Assembly (NCBI RefSeq): GCF_947072685.1
Contig: NZ_CAMTIK010000011.1
Location: 1 to 64,000, forward strand
DNA: 64,000 bases
DNA from: an uncultured Cetobacterium sp.
GTDB taxonomy: Bacteria; Fusobacteriota; Fusobacteriia; Fusobacteriales; Fusobacteriaceae
Direction: 5' to 3'
The notes under the pieces are model-generated. The model was not told where the DNA came from. It saw only the letters and a program-made list of their open reading frames with translations, and made no database searches. Positions 15,877-23,664 of this stretch are shown piece after piece (position 1 is the first letter of the stretch; each line of letters begins with the position of its first letter). The translations under genes and the position numbers were made by a program.

Positions 15877-17262
15877 CTAAAAAATTATATTTATGTGTCT
15901 TATCTCTTTTTCTACTTTTGGTTTATTTCTATTTTCTAAATATGGTTTTGCTATTTGTGGGAACATTGCATACATTAAAACATCCTCTGGACATTTCGCT
16001 AAATCTCCAATCTCTTTTTTTAACTCATCATATTCAGGTTTTAATAAGTCTGCAGGTCTTCCAGTAAATACTTTTTCATCACCTATTATTTTAGTTTTTA
16101 CACTTTCTAAAACTGGTGCAGGTGATTTTCCATAAAGTCCTTTTACATAATCTTTTATCTCTTTAGGTACCATCTTATATCTTTCACCTGTTAAAACATT
16201 AAATACTGCTTGTGTTCCAACCATTTGACTCAAAGGAGTCACTAGTGGTGGATATCCTAAATCTTCTCTCACTCTTGGAATCTCTTTTAAAACATCTTCA
16301 TATTTATCAGCAGCTTTTTGTGCCGTCAATTGAGAAACTAAGTTTGATAACATTCCTCCCGGAAGTTGATATTCAAGTATACTTGGCTCTACAAAATATG
16401 CTTGCATATTCAAAACCTTTTCATCTACATATTTTTTTCTAATCGGTTTAAAATATTCAGCAATCTCTTTTAAAAGAGTCAAATCTAACTCTGGATCTCT
16501 TTCTCCACCCTCTAACGTTCTTACCATAGATTCGGTAGCTGGTTGTGCAGTTCCACCCGCAAATGTTGATATTGCCGTATCTATAATATCAATCCCTGCA
16601 TCTATCGCTCTTAGATATAACATACTTGCTATTCCACTTGTTGCATGAGTATGTAGTTCTAACGGTACATTAATTACAGATTTTAATTCTTTTATTAACG
16701 TGTAACCCGTTTCTGGCAATAAAATTCCCGCCATATCTTTTATAACGATTGAGTCAGCACCCATTTCTTCCATCTCTTTAGCTAATTCCTTATAATATTC
16801 AGTTGTGTGAACTGGACTTATTGTATAAGCTATTGATAATTGGCAATGCCCACCATATTTCTTAGTCGCTTCCGCAGCAACCTTTAAATTTCTTGTGTCA
16901 TTAAGAGCATCAAATATTCTGATTATATCTATTCCGTTTTCAATGGATTTTTTTACAAACTCTTCTACAATATCATCCGCATAATGTCTGTATCCTAAAA
17001 GATTTTGTCCTCTTAAAAGCATTTGTAGTTTTGTTTTTTTTGCTCTTTTTTTAATCTCTCTTAATCTCTCCCAAGGATCCTCGTTTAAGAATCTAATACA
17101 AGCATCAAAAGTAGCTCCACCCCAAACTTCTAACGCGTGATATCCAACGCTATCCATTTTTTCTACAATTGGAAGGATCTCTTCAGTTGTTAATCTTGTT
17201 GCTATAAGAGACTGATGTCCATCTCTTAGACAAGTTTCTGTTATTTTAACTTTATTTTTCAA
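15877..17262 (-). CDS. oadA: Oxaloacetate decarboxylase carboxyltransferase subunit (no biotin domain)
   Basis: 461 residues from the TTG at 17262. The family's ITETCLRDGHQSLIATRL motif (metal-binding Asp) is at the start, MLLRGQNLLGYRHYADD near residue 95, and the metal-binding ELHTHATSG near residue 207. It transfers the carboxyl of oxaloacetate to biotin, leaving pyruvate. The protein ends after the conserved PYC_OADA domain and lacks the biotinyl domain, which is a separate gene (15169-15519). A longer frame starts with TTG at 17349, but this is the -35 box of the promoter; GAGGAGG five bases before the 17262 TTG decides the start. First gene of the citrate operon. Confidence 0.93.
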   Translation of the reverse strand: MKNKVKITETCLRDGHQSLIATRLTTEEILPIVEKMDSVGYHALEVWGGATFDACIRFLNEDPWERLREIKKRAKKTKLQMLLRGQNLLGYRHYADDIVEEFVKKSIENGIDIIRIFDALNDTRNLKVAAEATKKYGGHCQLSIAYTISPVHTTEYYKELAKEMEEMGADSIVIKDMAGILLPETGYTLIKELKSVINVPLELHTHATSGIASMLYLRAIDAGIDIIDTAISTFAGGTAQPATESMVRTLEGGERDPELDLTLLKEIAEYFKPIRKKYVDEKVLNMQAYFVEPSILEYQLPGGMLSNLVSQLTAQKAADKYEDVLKEIPRVREDLGYPPLVTPLSQMVGTQAVFNVLTGERYKMVPKEIKDYVKGLYGKSPAPVLESVKTKIIGDEKVFTGRPADLLKPEYDELKKEIGDLAKCPEDVLMYAMFPQIAKPYLENRNKPKVEKEIRHINIIF

Positions 17263-17295
17263 TATATCCTCCTCGGTATTCAGTGTTCCGTATTC

Positions 17296-17349
17296 TGTAT
17301 ACAATTTTTTATCTACAATAAAGTATACAACATTTTTTATAAATGTCAA
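17296..17349 (-). promoter_or_regulatory. Promoter and two GntR-type operators of the citrate operon
   Basis: On the minus strand, TTGACA (17344-17349), a 16-bp spacer and TATACT (17322-17327) form a strong promoter. Two copies of a TTGTATAC motif with a palindromic GTATAC core are present: one over the -10 box (core 17323-17328) and one downstream of the transcription start (core 17297-17302), 26 bp apart. FCD-type GntR regulators commonly bind TTGTATACAA-like sites, and such a gene lies immediately upstream. Confidence 0.75.
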
Positions 17350-17420
17350 ATACTTTTTGTTTATTTTATCGTATAAAAAATTCTGTTTTAGTACATTTTG
17401 ATACTGTTCTGTTCGGAATA

Positions 17421-17450
17421 AAAAAACTAGAGTTTTTTAACTCTAGTTTT
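17421..17450 (-). terminator. Terminator of the gntR gene
   Basis: Hairpin AAAACTAGAGTT-tttt-AACTCTAGTTTT with a T run on the minus strand, 8 bp after the gntR stop. It isolates the bioA-gntR unit from the citrate operon promoter. Confidence 0.92.
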
Positions 17451-17457
17451 CCACTTT

Positions 17458-18111
17458 TTAACCATGCACTTGTTTAATAAGAAACTCCTTTGCTTCCAGC
17501 AAATGTCTTCTATTAACTATTATCGCTTCCTCTTTTTTACCTTCTTTTATTAGAGAAACAATCTCCAAATGATCTCTATGAGCATTTAACCTTCTATCTT
17601 TGCTCTCTGCTGAAATTTTTCTAAATTTTTTCAAATATAAATTCAAATTATTTATCAATGCTATTACTCTTGGCAAATCTGAAATTTTATAAAGAATCTT
17701 GTTAAATTCTGAAAAATATTTAAACACTTCTTGTGATTTTTTTTCATCGTTAACAATTTCATCTACCAATTTTATATTTTCTTCTAATTTTTTTATATCA
17801 TTTTTTGTAACTTTTATAAATAGCTCTTCAAAAATAACTGTTTCTAGAGCCATTCTAATTTTAACAACCTCTTCTACATCTTTTTTTGTAGTTTTTGGTA
17901 CTGTTACCCCACCCTTTTCTCTAGCTTCAACAAGTCCTTCTAACTCCAACATTCTCAATGCTTCTCTCAGAGGCGTTCTGCTTATATTCAATTTTTCGGC
18001 ATACTCCTCTTCCACTATTCTTGTTTCCTCTTTAATATTTCCAGTTACAATTTCACCTTTTAAGTAATCATATACCTGTTCACGTATTGATTTTTTCTTT
18101 TTTATCACCAT
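17458..18111 (-). CDS. GntR-family (FCD domain) transcriptional regulator
   Basis: 217 residues. The N-terminal winged helix-turn-helix (SIREQVYDYLKGEIVTG, then NISRTPLREALRMLELEGLV) is typical of GntR; the helical C-terminal part (residues 80-210) has the FCD pattern with Asp and His residues for metal/ligand binding (HRDHLEIV near 168). FCD regulators usually sense organic acids. Its position directly upstream of the citrate operon and the TTGTATAC sites in that promoter suggest it controls citrate use. It starts 11 bp after bioA and is probably in the same transcript. Confidence 0.9.
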   Translation of the reverse strand: MVIKKKKSIREQVYDYLKGEIVTGNIKEETRIVEEEYAEKLNISRTPLREALRMLELEGLVEAREKGGVTVPKTTKKDVEEVVKIRMALETVIFEELFIKVTKNDIKKLEENIKLVDEIVNDEKKSQEVFKYFSEFNKILYKISDLPRVIALINNLNLYLKKFRKISAESKDRRLNAHRDHLEIVSLIKEGKKEEAIIVNRRHLLEAKEFLIKQVHG

Positions 18112-18122
18112 TTTTTTCCCCT

Positions 18123-19460
18123 TTATTTAAATCTACTTAGATACTCCTCTAATGCTTCTTTAAAAATATCTAGCATTTTATCAATCTCTTCTTCTTTTAT
18201 TATGTATGGTGGCATAAAATAAACTATATTTCCTAAAGGTCTTAAAATTGCCCCTTTTTTTAAAGCTATTTTATATATCTCGTATCCCGCTCTTTCTCCT
18301 GGAATTCCAATCAACTCTATAGCTCCAATAAGTCCTATCTGTCTATATTCTCCTATATTTGGTATATCTTTTAATTTTTCGTTCGATGATTTTCTTAAAT
18401 ACTCACCTTTCTTTTTAATAACCTCTAATATATTTTCCTCTTCAAATATTTTTAATGTTTCAACCGCTATTCTACATCCTATTGGATTTCCAGAGTAACT
18501 GTGAGAGTGTAAAAATGATTTCCCCTCTGAATAATCGGCATAAAAAGCATTATATAACTTATCTGTTATCAATACTATAGACATCGGAAAATAACCAGCT
18601 GTTAACCCTTTTCCTACGCACATTATATCTGGACTAACTCCAGCATGCTCAATAGCAAACATTTTTCCTGTCCTTCCAAATCCCATCGCTATTTCGTCAG
18701 CTATTAAATGAATATTCAATTCTAAAGTTAGCACTCTAAGTTTTTTTAAATATTCAGGTGAATATATCCTCATACCTGCAACACCTTGAACCATAGATTC
18801 AACTATAACTCCAGCTATTTCATTGCTATTTTCTCTTAATTGTTTTTCCATATGTTCAAAGCACTCTGCTTCACAACTCTCTCTTTTTTTTCCATATTCA
18901 CATTCAAAGCAATCAGGTCCCTTAACTTTAATTCCTTCTCTTATTAACGGCTTATAGATATCAGTAAATCTATCCATATTTCCAACCCCTAATGCTCCTA
19001 TTGTTTCTCCATGGTATGCGCCATCTATTGAAACGAATTTTTTCTTTTGAGGATTGCCTGTTTGTGCATGATATTGAAAACTTAACTTTATCGAAACCTC
19101 TGTACTTGAAGATCCGTTGTCTGTAAATATAAGTTTATTCAATCCTTCGGGAGCTACTTTAGTTAACCTTTCTCCTAATTCAACTGCAGCTTCATGCGAA
19201 AAATTCGCAAAAATTATATGTTCAAGTTTGTCCACTTGTTCTTTTATAACTTTATTTATTCTTGGATTACAGTGCCCAAATAAATTTACCCACCAACTTG
19301 AAACACAATCCATATATCTGTTTCCAAATTCGTCCTCTACATAAAGCCCATCTCCCTTAGTTATTATTATTGGTGGAAGATTTTCATAATCCTTCATTTG
19401 AGAACAAGGATGAAATATATGTTCTAAATCTTTTTTTTGTAAATCGCTCAATTTTTCCAT
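18123..19460 (-). CDS. bioA: Adenosylmethionine-8-amino-7-oxononanoate aminotransferase
   Basis: 445-residue class III PLP aminotransferase with the BioA-specific DCVSSWWVNLFGH motif near residue 50, LIADEIAMGFGRTG (PLP aspartate) near 255, and the PLP lysine in CVGKGLTAGYFP near 278. BioA makes 7,8-diaminopelargonate in biotin synthesis. It is the only biotin gene here and stands next to the biotin-dependent oxaloacetate decarboxylase operon. A cysteine-rich segment (CFECEYGKKRESCEAECFE) occurs near residue 187, as in some anaerobe BioA proteins. Confidence 0.92.
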   Translation of the reverse strand: MEKLSDLQKKDLEHIFHPCSQMKDYENLPPIIITKGDGLYVEDEFGNRYMDCVSSWWVNLFGHCNPRINKVIKEQVDKLEHIIFANFSHEAAVELGERLTKVAPEGLNKLIFTDNGSSSTEVSIKLSFQYHAQTGNPQKKKFVSIDGAYHGETIGALGVGNMDRFTDIYKPLIREGIKVKGPDCFECEYGKKRESCEAECFEHMEKQLRENSNEIAGVIVESMVQGVAGMRIYSPEYLKKLRVLTLELNIHLIADEIAMGFGRTGKMFAIEHAGVSPDIMCVGKGLTAGYFPMSIVLITDKLYNAFYADYSEGKSFLHSHSYSGNPIGCRIAVETLKIFEEENILEVIKKKGEYLRKSSNEKLKDIPNIGEYRQIGLIGAIELIGIPGERAGYEIYKIALKKGAILRPLGNIVYFMPPYIIKEEEIDKMLDIFKEALEEYLSRFK

Positions 19461-19514
19461 TTAGATTACTCCTTTCTTAAAAATTATATTAAATAAAAAT
19501 AATCTTTGATGCCT

Positions 19515-19523
19515 ATTATAGCA
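19515..19523 (-). promoter_or_regulatory. Extended -10 promoter for bioA-gntR
   Basis: On the minus strand TGC-TATAAT (extended -10; hexamer 19515-19520) lies 55 bp before the bioA ATG. There is no convincing -35 box, which fits an extended -10 promoter. No BirA-type operator was recognised. Confidence 0.55.
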
Positions 19524-19537
19524 TGATTTTTTTTGCC

Positions 19538-20752
19538 TTACCTACTTTTTCTTTTTCTGCTTGATAAAATACCCAATTCTTCTCGATATTTAGCAATTGT
19601 TCTTCTCTGTATATAAAAATTTTCTCCCTCTAAAATTTTTGCAATTTTTTCATCTGAAAAGGGAGATTTTATATTCTCTTTTTCTACTATTTCTATTATT
19701 TTTTTTTTGATTATCTCTGTTCCTGAGTTCAAAATAATATATTTTTTTAAAGATATTATTTTTGTATCTATTTTTATATATTTATCTTTTATTGCTCTTG
19801 AAACTGTTGACTCATGCAGATTTAATTCAAAAGCGATATCTTTTATTTTTAATGTTTTCAACTCTTTATTTTCAACGACACTCTCTTTTTGATACTCCAT
19901 TATATAGCTAACTATATTCAAAAGTGTCTGCTGTCTTTTCACCACACTTTTTTCTATCGCTATTGCAAATGAAAAATTTGGAGTTCCCTTAAATTTTTCA
20001 TTTAATTTTATTTTTGGTAAATAATCTTCATTTGGCTTTATTACTATATTTTTTTCAATTATTTCGACTAGAAAATCTGGAACAACATATTTTGTATTAT
20101 CATTTACATAATATCCTCTTGCTGGTTTAGGATTTAATCCTCTTATTATTGAGATCTCTTTTTTTACATCCTCTAACGAAATCGAATATTTTAAAGATAT
20201 TTTATTTAAATTTCCAGATGCGACATCTTCTAAATCCTCATCTATTATTGAAAAAATATTTGATTTTTCAATTTTTTTTTCCAAAATTTGGATCTTTAAA
20301 CAATCTTTTAAATCAACTGCTCCAACACCAAGAGGATCTAGTTTTCTTAAATTTTTAAAAGCAATATTGAAAACATCCACCTTTATTTTGCTTGATTTTC
20401 TTAAACTATTTAAATCTCCTAAAATATAACCTCTTTCATCTAAATTATTTATTAAATAGACCATAGCTTCTCTAATATCTTTTTCTATTTTTAAATATCC
20501 GATCTGCTCTTCTAAATAATCTATTAAACTTTCTTCTTCACTTGTTATATTTTCTAAAAAATTTTCACTTTCTTTATTTTTTGAATAATTTTTATTGGAA
20601 TAAACAATTTCAATCGCTGGATTTTTTATCGCTTCTTTTTCTACAAATTCTTTCAACTCTATTGAACTCATTTTTAATATCTTTATCGATAACTTCATTT
20701 CTGTAGTCATCGCAAGTTTTAAATTTTGACTTAAATCTAATCTAAAATCCAT
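19538..20752 (-). CDS. rpoN: RNA polymerase sigma-54 factor
   Basis: 404 residues. The N-terminal activator-interacting region (LDLSQNLKLAMTTEMKLSIKIL) is followed by the core-binding domain, a helix-turn-helix near residue 320 (LNLHESTVSRAIKDKY), and the RpoN box RRTIAKYREELGI near the C-terminus that reads the -24 element. The usual acidic region II is very short. A longer frame starts with GTG at 20767, inside the GTGGGGGAT ribosome binding site; the ATG at 20752 is the likely start. At least one target is in the window: the cysteine desulfidase operon promoter at 38288-38303. Confidence 0.95.
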   Translation of the reverse strand: MDFRLDLSQNLKLAMTTEMKLSIKILKMSSIELKEFVEKEAIKNPAIEIVYSNKNYSKNKESENFLENITSEEESLIDYLEEQIGYLKIEKDIREAMVYLINNLDERGYILGDLNSLRKSSKIKVDVFNIAFKNLRKLDPLGVGAVDLKDCLKIQILEKKIEKSNIFSIIDEDLEDVASGNLNKISLKYSISLEDVKKEISIIRGLNPKPARGYYVNDNTKYVVPDFLVEIIEKNIVIKPNEDYLPKIKLNEKFKGTPNFSFAIAIEKSVVKRQQTLLNIVSYIMEYQKESVVENKELKTLKIKDIAFELNLHESTVSRAIKDKYIKIDTKIISLKKYIILNSGTEIIKKKIIEIVEKENIKSPFSDEKIAKILEGENFYIQRRTIAKYREELGILSSRKRKSR

Positions 20753-20776
20753 AAATATATCCCCCACTTCTATAAT

Positions 20777-20815
20777 AAAAAAATAGCAGAGTTACAATCT
20801 TTAAATCCTCCGCTA
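20777..20815 (-). terminator. Terminator after tonB
   Basis: Minus-strand hairpin TAGCGGAG / CTCTGCTA (one G-U pair) with a 16-nt loop and seven T, starting 8 bp after the tonB stop and before rpoN. Confidence 0.8.
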
Positions 20816-20822
20816 ATATTTT

Positions 20823-21491
20823 TTATCTAACTCTAAATTTAAATTCTTTCTCAAAATAAACTTTTATTCCTTTTCCTTTATATTTTATAGGCTTAAACTT
20901 CCAATATTTAAGAGCCTTTTCAACCTCTTCTTTAAATCCATACCCCATTTCTCCGGCTAAAAAAACTATTTCTGATACTTCTCCGTTTAAATCTACTAAA
21001 AATTTCACTTTTATATTTCCAGATCCTTTATAGCCTATTTTTTTAGCTCTAATTGGATAATTTGGATCTATCTCTTTAATTATTTCAAACTCTACTCCTT
21101 CAGATGAAACAGCTGTGAATACTCCATCTCTCCCTCGAATAAAACGATTTTTATCTTCAAATTCATTATAGACTTTACTCTCTTTTTTAACTTCTTTAAT
21201 TATCTCCTGTTTCTTTATATTTTTTTTTGTTTTCAATTCTTCAGTTTTAACTTTTTTAAATACTTTTTCTTTTTTTGTTTCTTTTTTTTCTACCTCTTTT
21301 TTTTCTACTTCTTCATTTAATTTTTTATTTGTATTTACCTTCTGAGAAGAACTAATTGCTCTTTGATTTTGCACAGAAACTATGATATTTTTTTTTTCTA
21401 CAAACTTTAACTCTTGAGGAGTTAAGTTCTTTATTCCAATTCCAATTATAATAAAATGAATTACAATTGAAAACAGATAAAATTTAGTCAT
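20823..21491 (-). CDS. tonB: TonB-family energy transducer
   Basis: 222 residues: one N-terminal membrane anchor (residues 5-22), a long Lys/Glu-rich periplasmic stretch (about 45-120, KKEVEKKETKKEK...) instead of the usual Pro-rich spacer, and a C-terminal TonB domain (from about 135) with YPIRAKKIGYKGSGNIKVKF and EEVEKALKYWKFKP. It transmits proton-motive force to outer membrane receptors for iron complexes or cobalamin. The start overlaps exbD by 8 bp. Two FecCD-type importers nearby (23.6-30.1 kb) are natural partners, though the outer membrane receptor is not in the window. Confidence 0.9.
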   Translation of the reverse strand: MTKFYLFSIVIHFIIIGIGIKNLTPQELKFVEKKNIIVSVQNQRAISSSQKVNTNKKLNEEVEKKEVEKKETKKEKVFKKVKTEELKTKKNIKKQEIIKEVKKESKVYNEFEDKNRFIRGRDGVFTAVSSEGVEFEIIKEIDPNYPIRAKKIGYKGSGNIKVKFLVDLNGEVSEIVFLAGEMGYGFKEEVEKALKYWKFKPIKYKGKGIKVYFEKEFKFRVR

Positions 21492-21873
21492 AAAAATTCA
21501 ACTCCACTTTATTGACACCTGAATTTTTTAAAATCCCTATAGTTTTTACTATAACTTCATATTTTAAATTTTTATCTGCACTTATCGTGATCTCCTTCAC
21601 TGTTTTTACTCTTATAGGTAACTCCTCTAAAGTCACTTCTATTTTTTCTTTATCTTTTAAAATATAGTAACGTTTATTTTGATCTATTACCAACTCATAG
21701 TTATTCTCTTTAGTTTCAGACGAAATATTTCCATTAGGAAGTTCTAGATTAAAACCACTATATCTATCAAAGGTCGTTACTAGCATAAAAAATATTAGAA
21801 GTAAAAAAACTACATCTATTAAAGGGGTTAAATCTGGTGTTGCTAAACTTCTTCTTTTTGTTCTTCTTTTCAT
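21484..21873 (-). CDS. exbD: ExbD-type biopolymer transport protein
   Basis: 129 residues. Near the N-terminus TPDLTPLIDVVFLLLIFFML contains the conserved membrane Asp that carries protons (LIDVVFLLL), followed by a periplasmic domain. Works with ExbB as the proton channel that energises TonB. It lies between exbB (4-bp gap) and tonB (overlap). Confidence 0.95.
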   Translation of the reverse strand: MKRRTKRRSLATPDLTPLIDVVFLLLIFFMLVTTFDRYSGFNLELPNGNISSETKENNYELVIDQNKRYYILKDKEKIEVTLEELPIRVKTVKEITISADKNLKYEVIVKTIGILKNSGVNKVELNFYD

Positions 21874-21877
21874 TTAG

Positions 21878-22486
21878 CTACCTCTTCACTATATTTACTA
21901 TAAATGTTGCTATTTTTTCTACCTCTAGCCCCATTTTTTCTATTTTTTTATTAAAAATATTATAAGTTATTATTGAAGGAATCGCAATTATTAATCCGCC
22001 TGCTGTTGTCAATAGAGCTTGGGATATTCCACCCGCAATTGCATTTGGATCTCCTGTTCCTGAAATAGCTATTTTTCCAAAGGCTTGAATCATTCCTGTC
22101 ACTGTTCCAAGCAACCCAATCATTGGTGCTGTGTATGCAATGATTCCAAGAAGATATGTATTTTTCTCCAATATATCCATTTCTTCTAGTTCTATCTCCC
22201 TCAATAGCTCATCACTATTTTTGAAATCTTTTGTTTCACAATAACGAGTTAAAAATTTAGTAATAGTTTTTCCTATTACGCCTTTTTCAGTTTTAGAAAA
22301 CTCTATTGCCTCTTTATATTTTCCATCTATTAATAAAATTTTTATTTTTTTCTTAAATTCTGCATTAACATAACTTCGATTATTGACAAAACAATATGTC
22401 CTTTCTAAAATAATCCCTAACGAAACTATAGATAATCCAATTAATACATATAATATCGGTCCACCAGCGTTTATATAACTTATCAT
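21878..22486 (-). CDS. exbB: ExbB/TolQ/MotA-type proton channel
   Basis: 202 residues from the ATG at 22486, which has a clear GGAGGG Shine-Dalgarno sequence; a longer frame from 22549 has none and covers the promoter region (a TATACT -10 box is visible near 22520). Three membrane segments are seen (about 8-28, 108-130, 150-175), with the family motif GLLGTVTGMIQAF and ALLTTAGGLIIAIPS. First gene of exbB-exbD-tonB. Confidence 0.93.
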   Translation of the reverse strand: MISYINAGGPILYVLIGLSIVSLGIILERTYCFVNNRSYVNAEFKKKIKILLIDGKYKEAIEFSKTEKGVIGKTITKFLTRYCETKDFKNSDELLREIELEEMDILEKNTYLLGIIAYTAPMIGLLGTVTGMIQAFGKIAISGTGDPNAIAGGISQALLTTAGGLIIAIPSIITYNIFNKKIEKMGLEVEKIATFIVNIVKR

Positions 22487-22567
22487 TTTCCCTCCAAAAA
22501 TATTGATTTTTCTATATAAAGTATATCTTATCTTATTCACATTGTACATACTAAATAATCAGTAATT

Positions 22568-22606
22568 AAAAAAAGCAAGATTTAGAATCTTTTCTAAATC
22601 TTGCTT
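22568..22606 (-). terminator. Terminator of the Met-rich protein gene
   Basis: Long hairpin AAAGCAAGATTTAGA...TCTAAATCTTGCTTT with T tract on the minus strand, 10 bp after the stop codon at 22616. Confidence 0.92.
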
Positions 22607-22615
22607 TTTTTCTTA

Positions 22616-22987
22616 CTAATTCGTTTTTTCATTTGTTTTTAACATTTCATATCTCATTTTCATTTTTTCTGTTTTCATTTCAGCCTGAATATTTCCTTTT
22701 TCTTTGTTCAATTTCTCTATTGTAGAAAAATCAGGTTTATCCTTAGATGTTTCTTTTAACATTGACAATTTATTTTCTTGAAGTTTAATTCTTCCTGCTT
22801 TTAATTTAGGATTATTTTTCATTTGTTCCATCATCATCATTTTATCTTCACTTGTTTGACAATTCATCATCATTTTATTCCCGTTGTGCATCATACTTCC
22901 GTTATTTTGATGATTTCCGTTTCCTCTAGCCATTGCTGTTGTTCCTAGTCCTATAGCCATCATCGATACTAAAATAAATTTTTTCAT
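22616..22987 (-). CDS. Small exported Met/His-rich protein, Spy/CpxP-like
   Basis: 123 residues. A signal peptide (MKKFILVSMMAIGLGTTAMA, cleavage likely after AMA) is followed by a His/Asn/Met-rich stretch (HQNNGSMMHNGNKMMMNC) and then a charged helical region (residues 50-123). Such composition is seen in periplasmic Spy/CpxP/ZraP-like chaperones and copper- or metal-binding proteins. I cannot assign it to a family with certainty. An isolated gene with its own Shine-Dalgarno sequence (GGAGG) and terminator. Confidence 0.7.
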   Translation of the reverse strand: MKKFILVSMMAIGLGTTAMARGNGNHQNNGSMMHNGNKMMMNCQTSEDKMMMMEQMKNNPKLKAGRIKLQENKLSMLKETSKDKPDFSTIEKLNKEKGNIQAEMKTEKMKMRYEMLKTNEKTN

Positions 22988-23064
22988 TTTTATACCTCCA
23001 CTTGTTATGTTTTTTCTTTATAAACTAATAATAACAAAGTTTTGTGGCTAAATTATGTCATAAT

Positions 23065-23664
23065 TTATTTTTCTGCGACAATTAATTTTAATACATCTTT
23101 CATCATTAAATTTTTAGATGTAACTTTAGAAAACCCAACTTCTTTTATATTATTTTCAGTATCTCTTAGAAGAGATGTACCTATAACTCTTGTAGTAATT
23201 TGATTCAATATCCATAAAAAAATATTTATTATTAAATATCTACTTTTCATATGTTCTAAAAAAATAGCTTTTCCTCCAGGTTTTAATACACGAAAAATCT
23301 CTTTTAAGCCCTTTTTAGGATTGGGAACTGTGCAAAATACACAAGTTGAAACAACTGTATCGAATGTATTATCTAAAAAATTCATCTCTTCAATATTCAT
23401 CTCTTTTAATTTTATATTTGTTAAATGTAAATCTGTTATTTTTTTGTTTGCTAAATTTAACATCTCTTTTGAAAAATCTATCCCTATAATATCTAGATTA
23501 TTCTTGTAGTACTTTAGATTTGCACCACTTCCTATTCCTACTTCTAAAATTTTTCCCTCTGCCAAATCTATTGCTTCTTTTTTAAATTTCCCCATAGGCA
23601 TATTTTCTTCTATTTTATTATACAATTTTGCCCATCGATCATATCCTTTTTTAGGATCTTTCAT
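23065..23664 (-). CDS. Class I SAM-dependent methyltransferase
   Basis: 199 residues with motif I ILEVGIGSGANLKYY near residue 34, motif II IDFSKEML, and the post-motif VVSTCVFCTVPNPKKGLKEIFRVLKPGG, resembling UbiE/phosphatidylethanolamine methyltransferase-like enzymes. Substrate unknown. Its start overlaps the end of the substrate-binding protein gene by 14 bp, with GGAGAAGTGG before the ATG, so it is the last gene of a four-gene ABC importer operon. A methylation linked to the imported ligand is possible but not shown. Confidence 0.85.
   Translation of the reverse strand: MKDPKKGYDRWAKLYNKIEENMPMGKFKKEAIDLAEGKILEVGIGSGANLKYYKNNLDIIGIDFSKEMLNLANKKITDLHLTNIKLKEMNIEEMNFLDNTFDTVVSTCVFCTVPNPKKGLKEIFRVLKPGGKAIFLEHMKSRYLIINIFLWILNQITTRVIGTSLLRDTENNIKEVGFSKVTSKNLMMKDVLKLIVAEK

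Noticed and set aside
20753-20767. GTG start of rpoN five codons upstream
   Set aside because: The GTG is part of the ribosome binding site for the ATG at 20752. The same applies to ptsH (44451), mnmE (49356) and the BtuD-like ATPase (TTG at 28255).
22487-22560. Fur box before exbB-exbD-tonB
   Set aside because: Iron regulation was expected, but no GATAATGATAATCATTATC-like palindrome is seen, only an AT-rich promoter region.
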